A DNA stretch of 64,000 nt from Ustilago trichophora (taxonomy: Eukaryota; Basidiomycota; Ustilaginomycetes; Ustilaginales; Ustilaginaceae): the NCBI GenBank assembly GCA_900323505.1, contig OOIN01000003.1, positions 62,001 through 126,000 of the forward strand, written 5' to 3'. Below are positions 52,188 through 62,403 of this stretch, piece after piece; position 1 is the first letter of the stretch; every line of letters begins with the position of its first letter. The position numbers and the translations under genes were made by a program. The notes beneath the pieces are model-generated. The model saw only the letters and a program-made list of their open reading frames with translations, ran no database searches and was not told the DNA's origin.

Positions 52188-54035
52188 TCAACGTCTCGGA
52201 CTTGTTCCAGCACCACCTCTCAATGATGGGCTCATCGATCTTGTTCCACTCATCGCCGTAGACCCTGCTGGCAAGCTACTGACTCTTGATTTGCCTCCGC
52301 TCGACGCACTCATGCCCATTGTCGTCGATCTTCTGCTGTCACCTCTACCTCCTGCTACCGAGTTGCTTCCTCCACTACCACCACCACCACTGAACCGACT
52401 CGCTGCGCCCGTCACCAGCTCCTTGATCATCGAGTTGTACATTTCCGAGTCGGCCTGGTAGCTCTCTCGCAGTGTCAAGTGATGCGTCAACAAGCTTGAT
52501 GTCGATGTTGTCAAAGTGTTGAGCTCTCTCAACATCGACTTGAGGGCCGGCAGCGAAAGTAGGGTAAGTTGATCTTCCGTCTTGTTGACCAACTCTTCAG
52601 CCCGTCGCAAATCCACCTGAGGTGCAGGTCCCAACCCTAGCTCTTGCATTCGACGCTCGGCGATTCGTTCGCGATTGGTGCTCGAGCCCAGTGCTGGGCT
52701 TTGACTGCCATTGCGTGGACTATTGGACGTCGATGCCGATCGTTGCGCTGCCACTGCTTGTCCTGAGGCTGTTCCAGCAAGTTTCAGGCTCGAACTCCTC
52801 TGCAGACCATTGCCGTTTGCATCAGCCGACCCGGATGCTCGGTTGGCAGACGAGTCGTATTTGAGCTGCAGCGGCGGCAGTTGCCGTGAACCACCCGAGC
52901 CCGATGCAAACGAAGAATGGATCTCGTCCAGGTTGACTGGCACACCCATCGAGATCAGGTAGTCGCGTCGAGTCTTGCTTCGCACCCAGTCAATCGGACG
53001 AATAGAGGGAAACGACGACAGATCCGCCCATAGTTGACGCGACTCTCCGCTTACCAGAACCTGCGATGGACCTTCCACCTGTCGTAGCGCAGCCGTTGTG
53101 AGATCCTGTTCTGCTGCTGTCGAGAGCGGTAGCAGTGCACGGACCGAGTCTGCCACGTCATGTCGAGTAGATCTTGATGTCACATCGAGCGATTCCCAAG
53201 TCCGTGTTGGTGCTGGTGTAGGCGCTGGCTGAACTGCCACAACCGGTGCTGATTGCTCTGCGACTGCAGCAGGCTCGTCAAACCCTTCATCTCCAAAATC
53301 GTCATCACCAAAGTCGGCATCGTTTTGCGCATCACCTGTCTCGAAGTCGTCAAAGTCGCCAAAGTCATCGTGTGCCGCTCCGCCTTGATCTGCAGCTTCT
53401 GATGGCTCGCCAAAGTCGTCGAACCCGTCATCCTCCGGACCCGCTTTTGCGGCTGGTGCGATGGTCGCCTTTTGTGCAAACTCATTTGCAACGAAGTTGT
53501 CCTCGGATTGTTCAGCCTGGTCTTGCCGCGAGTCCTCGAAGTCACCCATGTCGTCGTCAAGCTCTTCTCCAGAATTAGTCTTGGGTGTCTTGTCCTCAAT
53601 ACTCAGATCCTTCTTCGGCTCTGTATTCTGTGATGTCGCTGTCTCCTCCTTCACCGATGTGACCGCAGCAGCAATGGTCTCGTCCGATGCTGGTTTTGTT
53701 GCAGGTGGCTTCTTGTCTTCATCATCAATTGACGAGACTGGCGCTTCTGCATCGGTCAAGGTATTGGCATCCAAGATTGGCGGGACGTCAGCTGGAGGAG
53801 GACGAGCCGGCGCTTGCTTTCTTGTCTTTTCTGGACTGTTGGCTCTTGATGTCGAAGCGGAGGCCACACCCCATCCTGGATCCTCGTCCTCGTACTCTAG
53901 TGAGAGACGCACATCTTCCTTGGTGTCTTTTGAAGTCGAACCACTATCCGGCTGTGGCGTCTTGGTGGCGGAGTTGGTTGATGCTGTCGATGCAGGTGCA
54001 GGATCGTCCCACACTGCAAAAGGGTCCGAGTCCAT
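52188..54035 (-). CDS. Laa2-like clathrin/AP-1 accessory protein
   Basis: Single exon, 615 residues, starting MDSDPFAVWDD. The first 260 residues are acidic and contain repeated Asp-Phe-Gly motifs (DDFGDFDDF, DDGFDDFGEP, DFGDEGF), the type that binds gamma-ear/GAE domains of clathrin adaptors. A conserved-looking segment at about 275-375 follows (WESLDVTSRSTR, LWADLSSFPSIRPIDWVRSK, DYLISMGVPVNLDEI). A helical region about 480-545 precedes a Gly/Ser-rich tail. The combination fits the fungal YBL010C/Laa2 family, which joins AP-1 and Laa1 at trans-Golgi/endosome membranes. The assignment rests on motif recognition by eye. Confidence 0.62.
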   Translation of the reverse strand: MDSDPFAVWDDPAPASTASTNSATKTPQPDSGSTSKDTKEDVRLSLEYEDEDPGWGVASASTSRANSPEKTRKQAPARPPPADVPPILDANTLTDAEAPVSSIDDEDKKPPATKPASDETIAAAVTSVKEETATSQNTEPKKDLSIEDKTPKTNSGEELDDDMGDFEDSRQDQAEQSEDNFVANEFAQKATIAPAAKAGPEDDGFDDFGEPSEAADQGGAAHDDFGDFDDFETGDAQNDADFGDDDFGDEGFDEPAAVAEQSAPVVAVQPAPTPAPTRTWESLDVTSRSTRHDVADSVRALLPLSTAAEQDLTTAALRQVEGPSQVLVSGESRQLWADLSSFPSIRPIDWVRSKTRRDYLISMGVPVNLDEIHSSFASGSGGSRQLPPLQLKYDSSANRASGSADANGNGLQRSSSLKLAGTASGQAVAAQRSASTSNSPRNGSQSPALGSSTNRERIAERRMQELGLGPAPQVDLRRAEELVNKTEDQLTLLSLPALKSMLRELNTLTTSTSSLLTHHLTLRESYQADSEMYNSMIKELVTGAASRFSGGGGSGGSNSVAGGRGDSRRSTTMGMSASSGGKSRVSSLPAGSTAMSGTRSMSPSLRGGAGTSPRR

Positions 54036-54463
54036 ACTGAAGCTGGGCGATCTCTATTCAATCGGCTTCTTTTTCGCCCTGCTAGTAAAGACTTTCCTGG
54101 AATCGAGTGCTGGCTGTTGATGGTCAAGTGTGGTGAGTTGAATACCGGCGGTGTTTGTGTGTGTGTGCGTGTGTGTGTGACGAAGCAGCACGACGTCAAA
54201 AGAAAGGGTCGAGTTGGCCCAACCGCGTCCCGAGAAGACAGCAATTCCAGGATTTTGCTGCGTGGATGTAGCCAATTTGGCCCGATCTTGTCGATCTGGC
54301 TCGATTGGGCTGCCAACAAGCGGAGTTCGGCTGTGCGCTGCTTTTTGGAAGAAGTGAGTGCAACATCAACTTTCAGACCCTGACTTCCACTCTCTGCGTC
54401 CATATCATACTGCATCATTCTCTTCGTACAGCATCTAGCGCCGCGCGGCTCCAGCTTTACACG
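54036..54463. promoter_or_regulatory. Divergent promoter region with GT repeat
   Basis: 428 bp between the Laa2-like and cis-prenyltransferase genes. A GT-rich tract lies at about 54155-54179. A frame open upstream of 54464 lacks an ATG and is treated as leader. Confidence 0.5.
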
Positions 54464-55513
54464 ATGCCAGTCGCAGAACCCGCATCGAGCGGATCTGCTA
54501 CCACTGCGAAATCCGACTCCTCGACGCCTCGCGATGAGAAGCAAAGCCAACCTCAATCCCGACCCTCAGCATTGCCGACCAAGACCCAGATCCTCAAGCA
54601 AGCCGCCCTCTCCCCACTATCTCTCCTCTCCCTACTCCCTGTACCATCGCCGCAGCAACTCCTTTTGCACACGCTCTCCCTCGGCCCCATCCCACGCCAC
54701 ATAGCCTTTGTTATGGACGGCAACCGTCGCTGGGCCCGAACGTCGCACCACACCATCCAACAAGGCCATCTTACAGGATTCGCTACACTCAAATCCGTCC
54801 TCGAAGTATGTCTCAACCTACGCGGACTAGACACTGTCACAGTCTATGCTTTCGCCATCGACAACTTTAAACGAAGCGAAAGCGAGGTCAACGCACTGAT
54901 GGAGATCGCAAAGACGCGGTTGATAGAGTTGGCGGGGCATGGAGAGTTGATTGCTCGCTACTCTGTGCGTGTCCGTATTGCGGGACGAAAAGAACTGTTG
55001 CCGGAAGACGTTAGAGAGGCAGTGGAGAGGGTTGAAAATATGACGCGGGACAACACAAAGGCGACGCTCAACATCTGCATGCCGTATGCTAGCAGGGACG
55101 AAATTGCCGGAGCTGCTCGAACGTGTCTCGACCGCAAACTTAGGGAGGTAGAGAGAGCTGCTGTCACAGCAAAACCACATCAACTCGCCGCACAAGATTC
55201 CCCCACCACCACCCTTACAACAGAAGAATCTCTACGACACGTTTTGGACGAAACAGATCTCACCATCACCCCAGAAGATTTGGCAGAGAATATGCAACTG
55301 GCGCACTCTCCACCCCTCGACGTCCTAGTTCGCACCTCTGGTGTCTCGAGGTTGAGCGATTTCATGCTCTGGCAGTGTACCGAACGTACACATATGCATT
55401 TCGTCGACAAATTTTGGCCCCAGTTCGGACTTCGAGATATGGTTCCGATCATCTTGGAGTGGCAGAGATACCAGTGGAGTTTGGCTTTGAGGAGGAGATG
55501 CGGTTGGGAGTAA
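54464..55513 (+). CDS. RER2: cis-Prenyltransferase, dehydrodolichyl diphosphate synthase (Rer2/Srt1-like)
   Basis: Single exon, 349 residues from the ATG at 54464. Residues about 75-345 form the UPP synthase fold: HIAFVMDGNRRWAR with catalytic Asp85, GHLTGFATLKSVLEVC, VTVYAFAIDNFKRSESEV, and the C-terminal LDVLVRTSGVSRLSDFMLWQ. These are the motifs of the catalytic subunit, not of the Nus1 partner. It adds isopentenyl units to farnesyl diphosphate to make the dolichol backbone for ER glycosylation. In fungi it usually works with Nus1. A Ser/Pro-rich N-terminus of about 60 residues, partly hydrophobic (LSPLSLLSLLPV), may touch the membrane. An insert of about 40 residues, Thr/Ala-rich, lies near 230-270. 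Confidence 0.9.
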   Translation: MPVAEPASSGSATTAKSDSSTPRDEKQSQPQSRPSALPTKTQILKQAALSPLSLLSLLPVPSPQQLLLHTLSLGPIPRHIAFVMDGNRRWARTSHHTIQQGHLTGFATLKSVLEVCLNLRGLDTVTVYAFAIDNFKRSESEVNALMEIAKTRLIELAGHGELIARYSVRVRIAGRKELLPEDVREAVERVENMTRDNTKATLNICMPYASRDEIAGAARTCLDRKLREVERAAVTAKPHQLAAQDSPTTTLTTEESLRHVLDETDLTITPEDLAENMQLAHSPPLDVLVRTSGVSRLSDFMLWQCTERTHMHFVDKFWPQFGLRDMVPIILEWQRYQWSLALRRRCGWE

Positions 55514-55975
55514 GGATATTCAGAGCGAACCTAGCTCTTGGTCAGACAATTGATGTTGGATTTACTGTATACTGTTGCTGGTCGGCATGGAAAACATACC
55601 CTGCCAAAAAAAATATACCCCGCCTCTATCGCTCGCCTCTTAGCACTGTATCATTACGTTAGCCCTCTGTTACAATTAGATATTTCTGCTCAAACACCTT
55701 GTCCTCACGGATTGTCCAAACACCTCACCCAGCCATTTGTTGCAACAATTCGGACCCAAAGACCTCGCCCAAACACTGTTCTCTCGAACACTGCGGCCAA
55801 CCACTCCGCTCCAAAAACTTTGCAGAAGATCTGATCCAAAAGGCACACTTTTGCCCACACAGACCCGCACAACCTCTTCGAACTGTTCACACACATGCTT
55901 ACGCACGACCCACTTCAACGTGTCTCCAAACAACCACAGCAGTCGATTCGAAACCTCCATTGAAGATTTACACAC
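55514..55975. other. Convergent intergenic region
   Basis: 462 bp between the cis-prenyltransferase and IMP1 genes, C/A-rich on the + strand, with recurring CAAACAC words. No gene or clear repeat unit is seen. Confidence 0.5.
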
Positions 55976-56962
55976 TCAGTCTACAAAGGTTAGGTTGTTG
56001 CTCAACCACCTCGGATTGGGCCAGACCCTCGCCAAAACTTTTCCCCTGACCATACCCAGTGGCACAGGACCATAGTGCCTTGAGTCGGTAGAGTTGGCCA
56101 TATTTTCTCCCGCCAACCAAACATGTCCCAAGGGAACTGTGATGTATTGGACATCTCCTTTGCTTCGGATGTAGGTTTGGGTGGTGAGATCCGTTATGGC
56201 TGCGGCATTGTGTGCTGCTGTGTCGGGTTGCGGTGAAGAGGAGGAAGGGGAGGGGTCGGTGTCCATGCTGGAGAGGAGGTCGACTTCGCCCTCGACAACA
56301 GTGTTGGTTGGGGTTCGGGTGTTGGGTTGTTGAGACGAAGAAGATGTACTGGGGACGGAGGAGGGAGCGCCAACGGATGCTAGGAGATCTTCGTAGCTTA
56401 CCATCTTGCTTTCGATCCCATCGACATCGCTTTTGTTCACATCCTTCGCTGGAGACTTTACGGCCGTCCTGCCCCTCCACGCACTCTCAGGAATCGGACG
56501 CATCCTCGGATCCAATGCCACAGTATCCCCAGGTAACCCAATAACCCGCTTACACACCGATCGACTTGCATCAAATGGGCTCAATGCAACCACCAAATCC
56601 CCTACCTTCAAACCTGTCCCTTGAGCCTGATCCGTTTTACTGAAACTTGAACCACCAATGTTGTTGCTTCTCTTTCCCTTGTTGTAGTATGGATGGCTTT
56701 CTCCCGCTTCTTCGGCTTTTGAGGATGAAGAGAGGGAGAAAGTATCTCCAAGAGAAGAGAGAAAGCGAGCAAATGGAAGACGCAACTGCAAAAGGAAGTC
56801 CCCCTCTGGTGCCAACGTCGGCAACATACTGGCTCCGGTAGAATTGCGCACTTCGAAAACGTGCTCGTTGACCAGGTGAACTGCACAAGCTATCTGCAAC
56901 GTTACGGCGGTCGTGTATGCCGTTTTGCGGATCCAAGGTCTTTGAACGAGGAGTTGCGACAT
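55976..56962 (-). CDS. IMP1: Mitochondrial inner membrane peptidase subunit 1 (Imp1-like)
   Basis: Single exon, 328 residues from the ATG at 56962. It is an S26 signal peptidase: Ser45 in GASMLPTL, Lys138 in VCKRVIGLPGD, and near the end GHVWLAGENMANSTDSRHYGP and PLGMVRGKVLARVWP. An N-terminal hydrophobic helix (about 15-32) anchors it in the inner membrane facing the intermembrane space. VCKR-V-GLPGD and the Asp-Ser-Arg box fit Imp1 better than Imp2. The protein is far longer than yeast Imp1 (190 residues) because of two Ser/Pro-rich inserts, at about 68-115 and 165-270. The frame is open further upstream but without an ATG. Confidence 0.86.
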   Translation of the reverse strand: MSQLLVQRPWIRKTAYTTAVTLQIACAVHLVNEHVFEVRNSTGASMLPTLAPEGDFLLQLRLPFARFLSSLGDTFSLSSSSKAEEAGESHPYYNKGKRSNNIGGSSFSKTDQAQGTGLKVGDLVVALSPFDASRSVCKRVIGLPGDTVALDPRMRPIPESAWRGRTAVKSPAKDVNKSDVDGIESKMVSYEDLLASVGAPSSVPSTSSSSQQPNTRTPTNTVVEGEVDLLSSMDTDPSPSSSSPQPDTAAHNAAAITDLTTQTYIRSKGDVQYITVPLGHVWLAGENMANSTDSRHYGPVPLGMVRGKVLARVWPNPRWLSNNLTFVD

Positions 56963-58080
56963 GTTTGCTGATTCAGTGGCAAGTGCTTTGGGTGTTGATC
57001 GTGTGGATGAGGTGTTTTTGACGCGGGATGGGATCCTGAATGGAGAGATGCGAGGGAGAAAGCTTATCAGAGAGAGCCGATTACCACTAGATGGTGCTTG
57101 GTGCTTGCTCTCGTCGCTGAGCCTGAATAAAGTCTGGAGAGCAATCCGCGATGAGCACCAGCTTTTCGCCGACTTTTCGTGCAGGCTTAGCGAAGAGATA
57201 TTTAGTCCTACGGTTGATCTCTTGTCCAACGCCCGCGTTCGAAGCTGAGATGTTCAATGACGAGATACCCCTGTACAGCTTCCTGCAAGCACAATTCCCA
57301 AAGTCGATGAGTAAAGTTCGACAATTGAGACAGATCCGGATTCCCGATAAGCGCAGCTTTCCTCCCACAGAGAGTTGACGGATGGCGGAGGCCAGACTGA
57401 AAGTTTCACCGGATGTCTTTTGCGAATCGGAGCCAGTTTGAATTAACGAACGCCGTAGCACAGAGGCTGGTAGAAGTATTGCTCGTGCCGGAGCTAGGTG
57501 TGCGGTGATACTGAGACGATCACTCGCTTAGCTCTGTATAGCTCTTCGGAGAATACACCAGCTGCACTGTACGAGTACAGAGCCTGAACGAACTTCGGCT
57601 TGTGCGACACTGTTGAACAACAGCTTGCTTAGGCTTGGAGAGCTTCCAGGGTCCTACAAGTCGGGTTTCAAAGGGTTGACAAGTTGCAATTGGATCGAAT
57701 CCAATACGATTGCTCTCCAGAGCTCGGGTGGTAGCGATGATGCTGAATCCTTTTGGAAGTTTGGCATGAGCTGATGCAAGGTACGTGCTGCAGAGGAAGC
57801 TGCGAGAAGACCAAGTTGTACAGTCACAGTAGAGATGTGGAGAAAAGCTGCCCAGAAAAAGATGGCCGAGTTCCGTGTATTTTTCCTCTTCCCTGTGCTG
57901 ACATAATCCCACCTTCATCACTTCACAGTTCTCCTCTCTCTTCAAGACTCAACGCTCATCGTCCTCACGCAAAGAAGAAGGTTTGAAGATCGAATCAAAA
58001 ATGCAATTGGATGATTGAGCAGAAATACAAATGTGGAAAAGAAAAAGGGAGAATACAATGCTAAAAAAGAAGTTGACAAC
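56963..58080. other. Intergenic region between IMP1 and the RhoGEF gene
   Basis: 1.1 kb: promoter of IMP1 on the left and 3' flank of the RhoGEF on the right. Short frames only; nothing recognised. Confidence 0.5.
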
Positions 58081-61000
58081 TCAAGCACCGGTCTTCGAAG
58101 GAAGGGGCGAGAGTCGGTTGTTTTGCAAGAATCGGAGTGGGTTGAAGCCCTTGGAAGGTCGTCGCACTCCCATGTCACCTGCATCACGGTGCTGTTCAGC
58201 AATGGTGGTGAGATGAGTGTCGGATGCCCTCCTGAAGCCATCGGAATGCTTGGGGGTCTGACGAGTGACGGGAGCGCTACCGGTACGCAAAGGCTGAGGA
58301 GCTACTTCCTTGACGATGTCAAATTCGGTGCCCGAAGAAGCCGTGGTCATGCTCATGAACGAAGACTGCCTCTGCAATCCCTGCGCAGGAGCAACAGCTT
58401 CAGCGTTGACACGCTCAACCACATTGGCAGCCGCCGAAGCGCGGAACCAGCTCTTCGAATAGTTGAGCATGGTCCTCGATCTGCGCAAGGTGTTGAAGCC
58501 AGTCTTACGAGGCGACTCAGGTCCCTCAGGAATAGCATCAGCCATCATGCCGGAAGGTGCAGACTCTGTCAGAGGCGTCGCCAGCCCACCCATCACCAAC
58601 TGCCTCTCAGACTGCACTGATCCCCCAAGCGACCTGACAGCATCGCTCTGCGCGCGCTTGTGGCTAAGCGATGCGAGCGAATTGCTGGTAAACACTCGGC
58701 GAAGAGAGCCTGTGACAGATGAAATCGAATTGGTACGCGATCGTCCACCATTTCGGGCCTTCTGCTGCTGCTGCAAGTACAGCTCCTCTGCCGAAGGACG
58801 GCGCGAAATGTTGTCGGCCACTTCACCGTGCGGCAGACTCACGTTGCTAGTCAGCGGAGAAGGAGAGGTCGAAGACAGCGCCGAAGCAGGGTCAAAGTCA
58901 GCGATCGGATCGCTGTCGGCAAAGTCTGCCTGGGCTGAACGCGTTCGAGCCCTCCTACCAAAAGTCATGGTGAGTGAGTCCTTCATGCCGTACAGGCTCG
59001 TACGGGATCGTGGTGGCAGCGAAGAGACCGAGGCTCGCAAGTTGGCAGTAGAGTTGCCGGCCAAGTTGCATCCAGAGATGGGAGACGAGGTGAGCGAAAG
59101 AGAGCTTGGCTCGGGTCCAGTCGAAGTCGGTCGCGAAGTGGGGCTCAGAGGGACGGATCCAGAAACACCGAAGCTTCCAAACTCGTGCACAGGAAGGTCA
59201 CGAGTAGCAGCGATGGGCGAAGTGGGCGTAGACGCAGAGCCTGCCCCCCAGATGGGGCTACCGAGCTCCGTGTTGACACTCAGTCCCGTCGGTGCAAAGA
59301 TGCTTGCTGGTCGGACCCTATTCGCCTTCTTAAGCAGAGACGACTTCCATCCCTCTCGATCGGTCAGCGAGTCCAGCTGCACCCTTGTCGAAGAACGAGA
59401 ACGCGAGCTTGGCTGCACGAACGTAGCAGTGAAGACCAAGTTGTTGGGGTCCTCTGTAGCATCTGCATTCTCGAGAAGACCAGCGCAACTCTTGCGACGT
59501 TGTATCTTGACAGTCGACGTCTCCTTGGCCGAGAGGCGGCTCAGACCGAGCGAGGAGCCTACGGCAGATCCGATTCCGGATCCAGAGGCTGCGTACAAGG
59601 TCGAAAGGGAACCTCCGTCTCGGGCAATGCGGGCAGAGATGACCGAGTCCGAGAGCACCATCCCGCGGTCCACAATGGCTCGTGAGTTGGGCGAAGCATG
59701 TCGTAGGAGGATCTCGGTGGGCATCCAAGGGCCCGACGACGAACGATGGCCTTTCTGGTTCGAGCTGGTTGCCTGTGCTGCTCCAGCCGCATGCATGGCC
59801 AGAAACTCCATAAGTGGATCAACAGTGCCCGCCTTGGCTGCATCAAAGTAACCCTGGAACTCGGAGGGGCGACTTGCGTTGGGCGTGGGTGCCTCAGACG
59901 CCTCGAGCGACTCGCCATCGGCAGCATCGCCAAAGTAGAGACTGCAAGGGAAGGCTGCCTCGGAGCCAGGCGGCGTGAAAGTAGCGCGCGAGATGGCAAG
60001 CGAGAGCATGTCGATCCAGAGCTGCCTTTCCTTGGCGTTGGAAGCAGCGAGCTCAAAGTGGTGGTCCCTGACCGAAAGGCGGAACGAATGAGGGATCAGA
60101 TTCCTCTCTTCCTCGACGTTGGAAAGACGCGCTGCCCAAAGCGGGAACCAGTGTCGGCACTCGTACGTCGAATTCTTTCGCACCTTGACCATGAGAAGGA
60201 AGCTGTGGTAGACGAAGACACCAAAGTACTTGAAGCGTAAAGGAGCCATCAGAGGGTTCAAGACCCGATGATGGTGCAAGACATCGAGCGTGCCGGACAG
60301 CTGGCAGTCGCCAAGCGACTTGATGAAAGAGAGGGTCACGCCTTGGTTGGGCTCGATGCGGGACGAGATGAGATCGGCACGCAGCTCCGACTCGCGGCGC
60401 TTGCCTGCCTCGTCGACCTGGTCAGCAACTTCTCTCATGAGCGAGATGGCGAGAGAAAGCTCTTCGACCGAGTCGCCCGTTGCGGAGCTGTGTTTCTGGA
60501 GTGTCTGGAGCACAAGAGGGTATAGACAGAGTCGTTGAATGGGCTTGATGAGGAAGTCGCGGAAAAGCAGCCTGGACGAGTTCTGTCGCATGGCGCTGGG
60601 GCCCGAGCCAGGCGTCACCGAGGCGCTGCCAGGGTTGGAGCCGGAACCAGCAACTAAGGTCGAGGTGGAGCCCGAAGCAAGCGTAGAAGAGGTCGAAGAC
60701 ACCATAGGCGTAAAGTACGACGAGGGGCTGTTGGCCCACACGCTGGGCGTGTTGGCGCCAGATGGGGGTCGCGAACCACCCTTCTGCGCGAGTCGAGTGA
60801 CCTTGAGAATGTCGGCGCAGTGTCTCTCGAAGGCATCCCAATCACCATGTCGCTTCTCAGCCTCGCGGATGAGTGCAAGAGCTTCACCGTGACGGGAGCA
60901 GAAAGCCTTGTAGCTCTGGAGCGAAGGCATCATCTGGTTGAAGAGCTTGGCGGCGCGCACGACAGCCTCATCAGCTTGAGGGCTCAAGGCCTTCTCGAGC

Positions 61001-62403
61001 TCGGTTCTCTTGTCGTCTACCTGTCGCTGCTGTCCAGGCTTTCGCAGGCCGAGATCGATGAGGATCCCCTCGAGCTTGGCGGACAGCTTCTGATGCGTTC
61101 GCAAAAGATCCTCCGAGTTCCTCATCACGAGAGCCTGACGAGCAGGCTGGTCGTTGAAGAAGGGCATCATGCAGAGATTGTCAAAGAAGACCAGGACGAG
61201 CGTAGCGAGATCATCGGCATAGTTGCGCTCCGTGTCGATGAGCTCGAGCAGTGCAGCATAACGGCGAACCTTGGCTGTTGTGTACTTTGCTTCGACTATG
61301 CTGGCATCGACCGACCCTTCCTCAATGAGTCCCGGGTAGTCAAGGATGGAAGCATCCACTTCCGAGATCAGCGAGACAGGAGACGCCTGGCTTAGCGGCA
61401 CACTCGAGTCATAACCTCCAACATCAACTCGCAGGGTATCTGCCGATCGTTCCTCGACATGCGACTTGTAGTTGTTTTCGAATTCAGTCCCCGAAGGCAC
61501 AGAGCTGATGGCAGTGTCGAGACTGCCGGCATGGCTCGAGCCTGTCGTAGAGGTGGAAGGAGTGCGGCTGATGTCTGTCTGAGCTGCTGACGTTTCGGTA
61601 CCGCTACCATCGCTGCTGCTGCCGCTGTTGCTATCCCGCTCCTGCAGCTTGGGAGCTGACAATGAATGCGATTCTGAATCGACAACCGCGATGGTGGAAG
61701 CTGAACCAAGGGCTGCGTCGATAGCCTCCTCGCTGGTGCTGCTGAACATGGTCGAGATTGGTGAGCGGACTGCAATGTCTCTTGGCGCCAGATTGGGTGA
61801 GCTGAGCGCAGTGGCATAGTCGGAGCTGCCGGACCTCTGTCGATTGAGGGGGGCACTTTGCGAAGTTGGGCCGGTCGCCTCTACGCTGAGCAATCTGCCG
61901 TTTTGCGGATCCTGCTCAGCTTGATGAAGAGCAGAAGCCTCTTCCGCATCGGTCAGCACCTGAACCAGAGGGCCAGTGACATTGCGAGAGACTGCCGATT
62001 GGACTTGAAGAGCGAGACCAGCCATGCAAGCTGGGATGGTGGATTCCGAAGCAGGGGAGACGGGGCTTTCCATGCTGTCGCGGGATGAACGTTCAAAGGC
62101 TGTCCTGTTGCGGGCATGTAATGGCAAAGTCTGATCTGGTGATGTCGCCCGCGGTGTCGAGACGGCTGGGGATGCTATCGAGGAGGAACCGCTTGACTGG
62201 CTGGCGCCATGTCGAGTGTCATCGCCAAAGGTGTCGACTGAGCTGCGAGAGGATGAAGGAAATGCGACGGCTGTCGAGATCTTGTCCAGTTTGGGAAGCC
62301 GCGAGGACGAGGCGAAAGGTGCTGCAGCTGATGATTCTGTTTGCGAGACGCTAGCCGCAGCGCCGTAGTGAGAATTGCTCGAAGCTGGATCGATTGCCGG
62401 CAT
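58081..62403 (-). CDS. Rho guanine nucleotide exchange factor (DH-PH)
   Basis: Single exon, 1,440 residues. After 375 disordered Ser-rich residues a DH domain spans about 380-670: RYAALLELIDTERNYADDLA (CR1), LQSYKAFCSRHGEAL, and LLFRDFLIKPIQRLCLYPLV (CR3). A roughly 70-residue Ser/Gly/Thr insert (541-608) splits it just before CR3. The PH domain follows at about 700-808, ending in the expected helix with a Trp (KERQLWIDMLSLAI). The remaining 600 residues are Ser/Arg-rich and disordered. It should activate a Rho/Rac/Cdc42 GTPase in polarity or cytokinesis; which one cannot be told. No CNH or BAR domain is present. Confidence 0.88.
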   Translation of the reverse strand: MPAIDPASSNSHYGAAASVSQTESSAAAPFASSSRLPKLDKISTAVAFPSSSRSSVDTFGDDTRHGASQSSGSSSIASPAVSTPRATSPDQTLPLHARNRTAFERSSRDSMESPVSPASESTIPACMAGLALQVQSAVSRNVTGPLVQVLTDAEEASALHQAEQDPQNGRLLSVEATGPTSQSAPLNRQRSGSSDYATALSSPNLAPRDIAVRSPISTMFSSTSEEAIDAALGSASTIAVVDSESHSLSAPKLQERDSNSGSSSDGSGTETSAAQTDISRTPSTSTTGSSHAGSLDTAISSVPSGTEFENNYKSHVEERSADTLRVDVGGYDSSVPLSQASPVSLISEVDASILDYPGLIEEGSVDASIVEAKYTTAKVRRYAALLELIDTERNYADDLATLVLVFFDNLCMMPFFNDQPARQALVMRNSEDLLRTHQKLSAKLEGILIDLGLRKPGQQRQVDDKRTELEKALSPQADEAVVRAAKLFNQMMPSLQSYKAFCSRHGEALALIREAEKRHGDWDAFERHCADILKVTRLAQKGGSRPPSGANTPSVWANSPSSYFTPMVSSTSSTLASGSTSTLVAGSGSNPGSASVTPGSGPSAMRQNSSRLLFRDFLIKPIQRLCLYPLVLQTLQKHSSATGDSVEELSLAISLMREVADQVDEAGKRRESELRADLISSRIEPNQGVTLSFIKSLGDCQLSGTLDVLHHHRVLNPLMAPLRFKYFGVFVYHSFLLMVKVRKNSTYECRHWFPLWAARLSNVEEERNLIPHSFRLSVRDHHFELAASNAKERQLWIDMLSLAISRATFTPPGSEAAFPCSLYFGDAADGESLEASEAPTPNASRPSEFQGYFDAAKAGTVDPLMEFLAMHAAGAAQATSSNQKGHRSSSGPWMPTEILLRHASPNSRAIVDRGMVLSDSVISARIARDGGSLSTLYAASGSGIGSAVGSSLGLSRLSAKETSTVKIQRRKSCAGLLENADATEDPNNLVFTATFVQPSSRSRSSTRVQLDSLTDREGWKSSLLKKANRVRPASIFAPTGLSVNTELGSPIWGAGSASTPTSPIAATRDLPVHEFGSFGVSGSVPLSPTSRPTSTGPEPSSLSLTSSPISGCNLAGNSTANLRASVSSLPPRSRTSLYGMKDSLTMTFGRRARTRSAQADFADSDPIADFDPASALSSTSPSPLTSNVSLPHGEVADNISRRPSAEELYLQQQQKARNGGRSRTNSISSVTGSLRRVFTSNSLASLSHKRAQSDAVRSLGGSVQSERQLVMGGLATPLTESAPSGMMADAIPEGPESPRKTGFNTLRRSRTMLNYSKSWFRASAAANVVERVNAEAVAPAQGLQRQSSFMSMTTASSGTEFDIVKEVAPQPLRTGSAPVTRQTPKHSDGFRRASDTHLTTIAEQHRDAGDMGVRRPSKGFNPLRFLQNNRLSPLPSKTGA

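Noticed and set aside
54305..54463. N-terminal extension of the cis-prenyltransferase
   Set aside because: The frame is open but begins without an ATG; the first ATG is at 54464.
58463..59851. 462-codon open frame on the + strand
   Set aside because: Antisense shadow of the RhoGEF tail; composition mirrors the Ser/Arg-rich coding strand.
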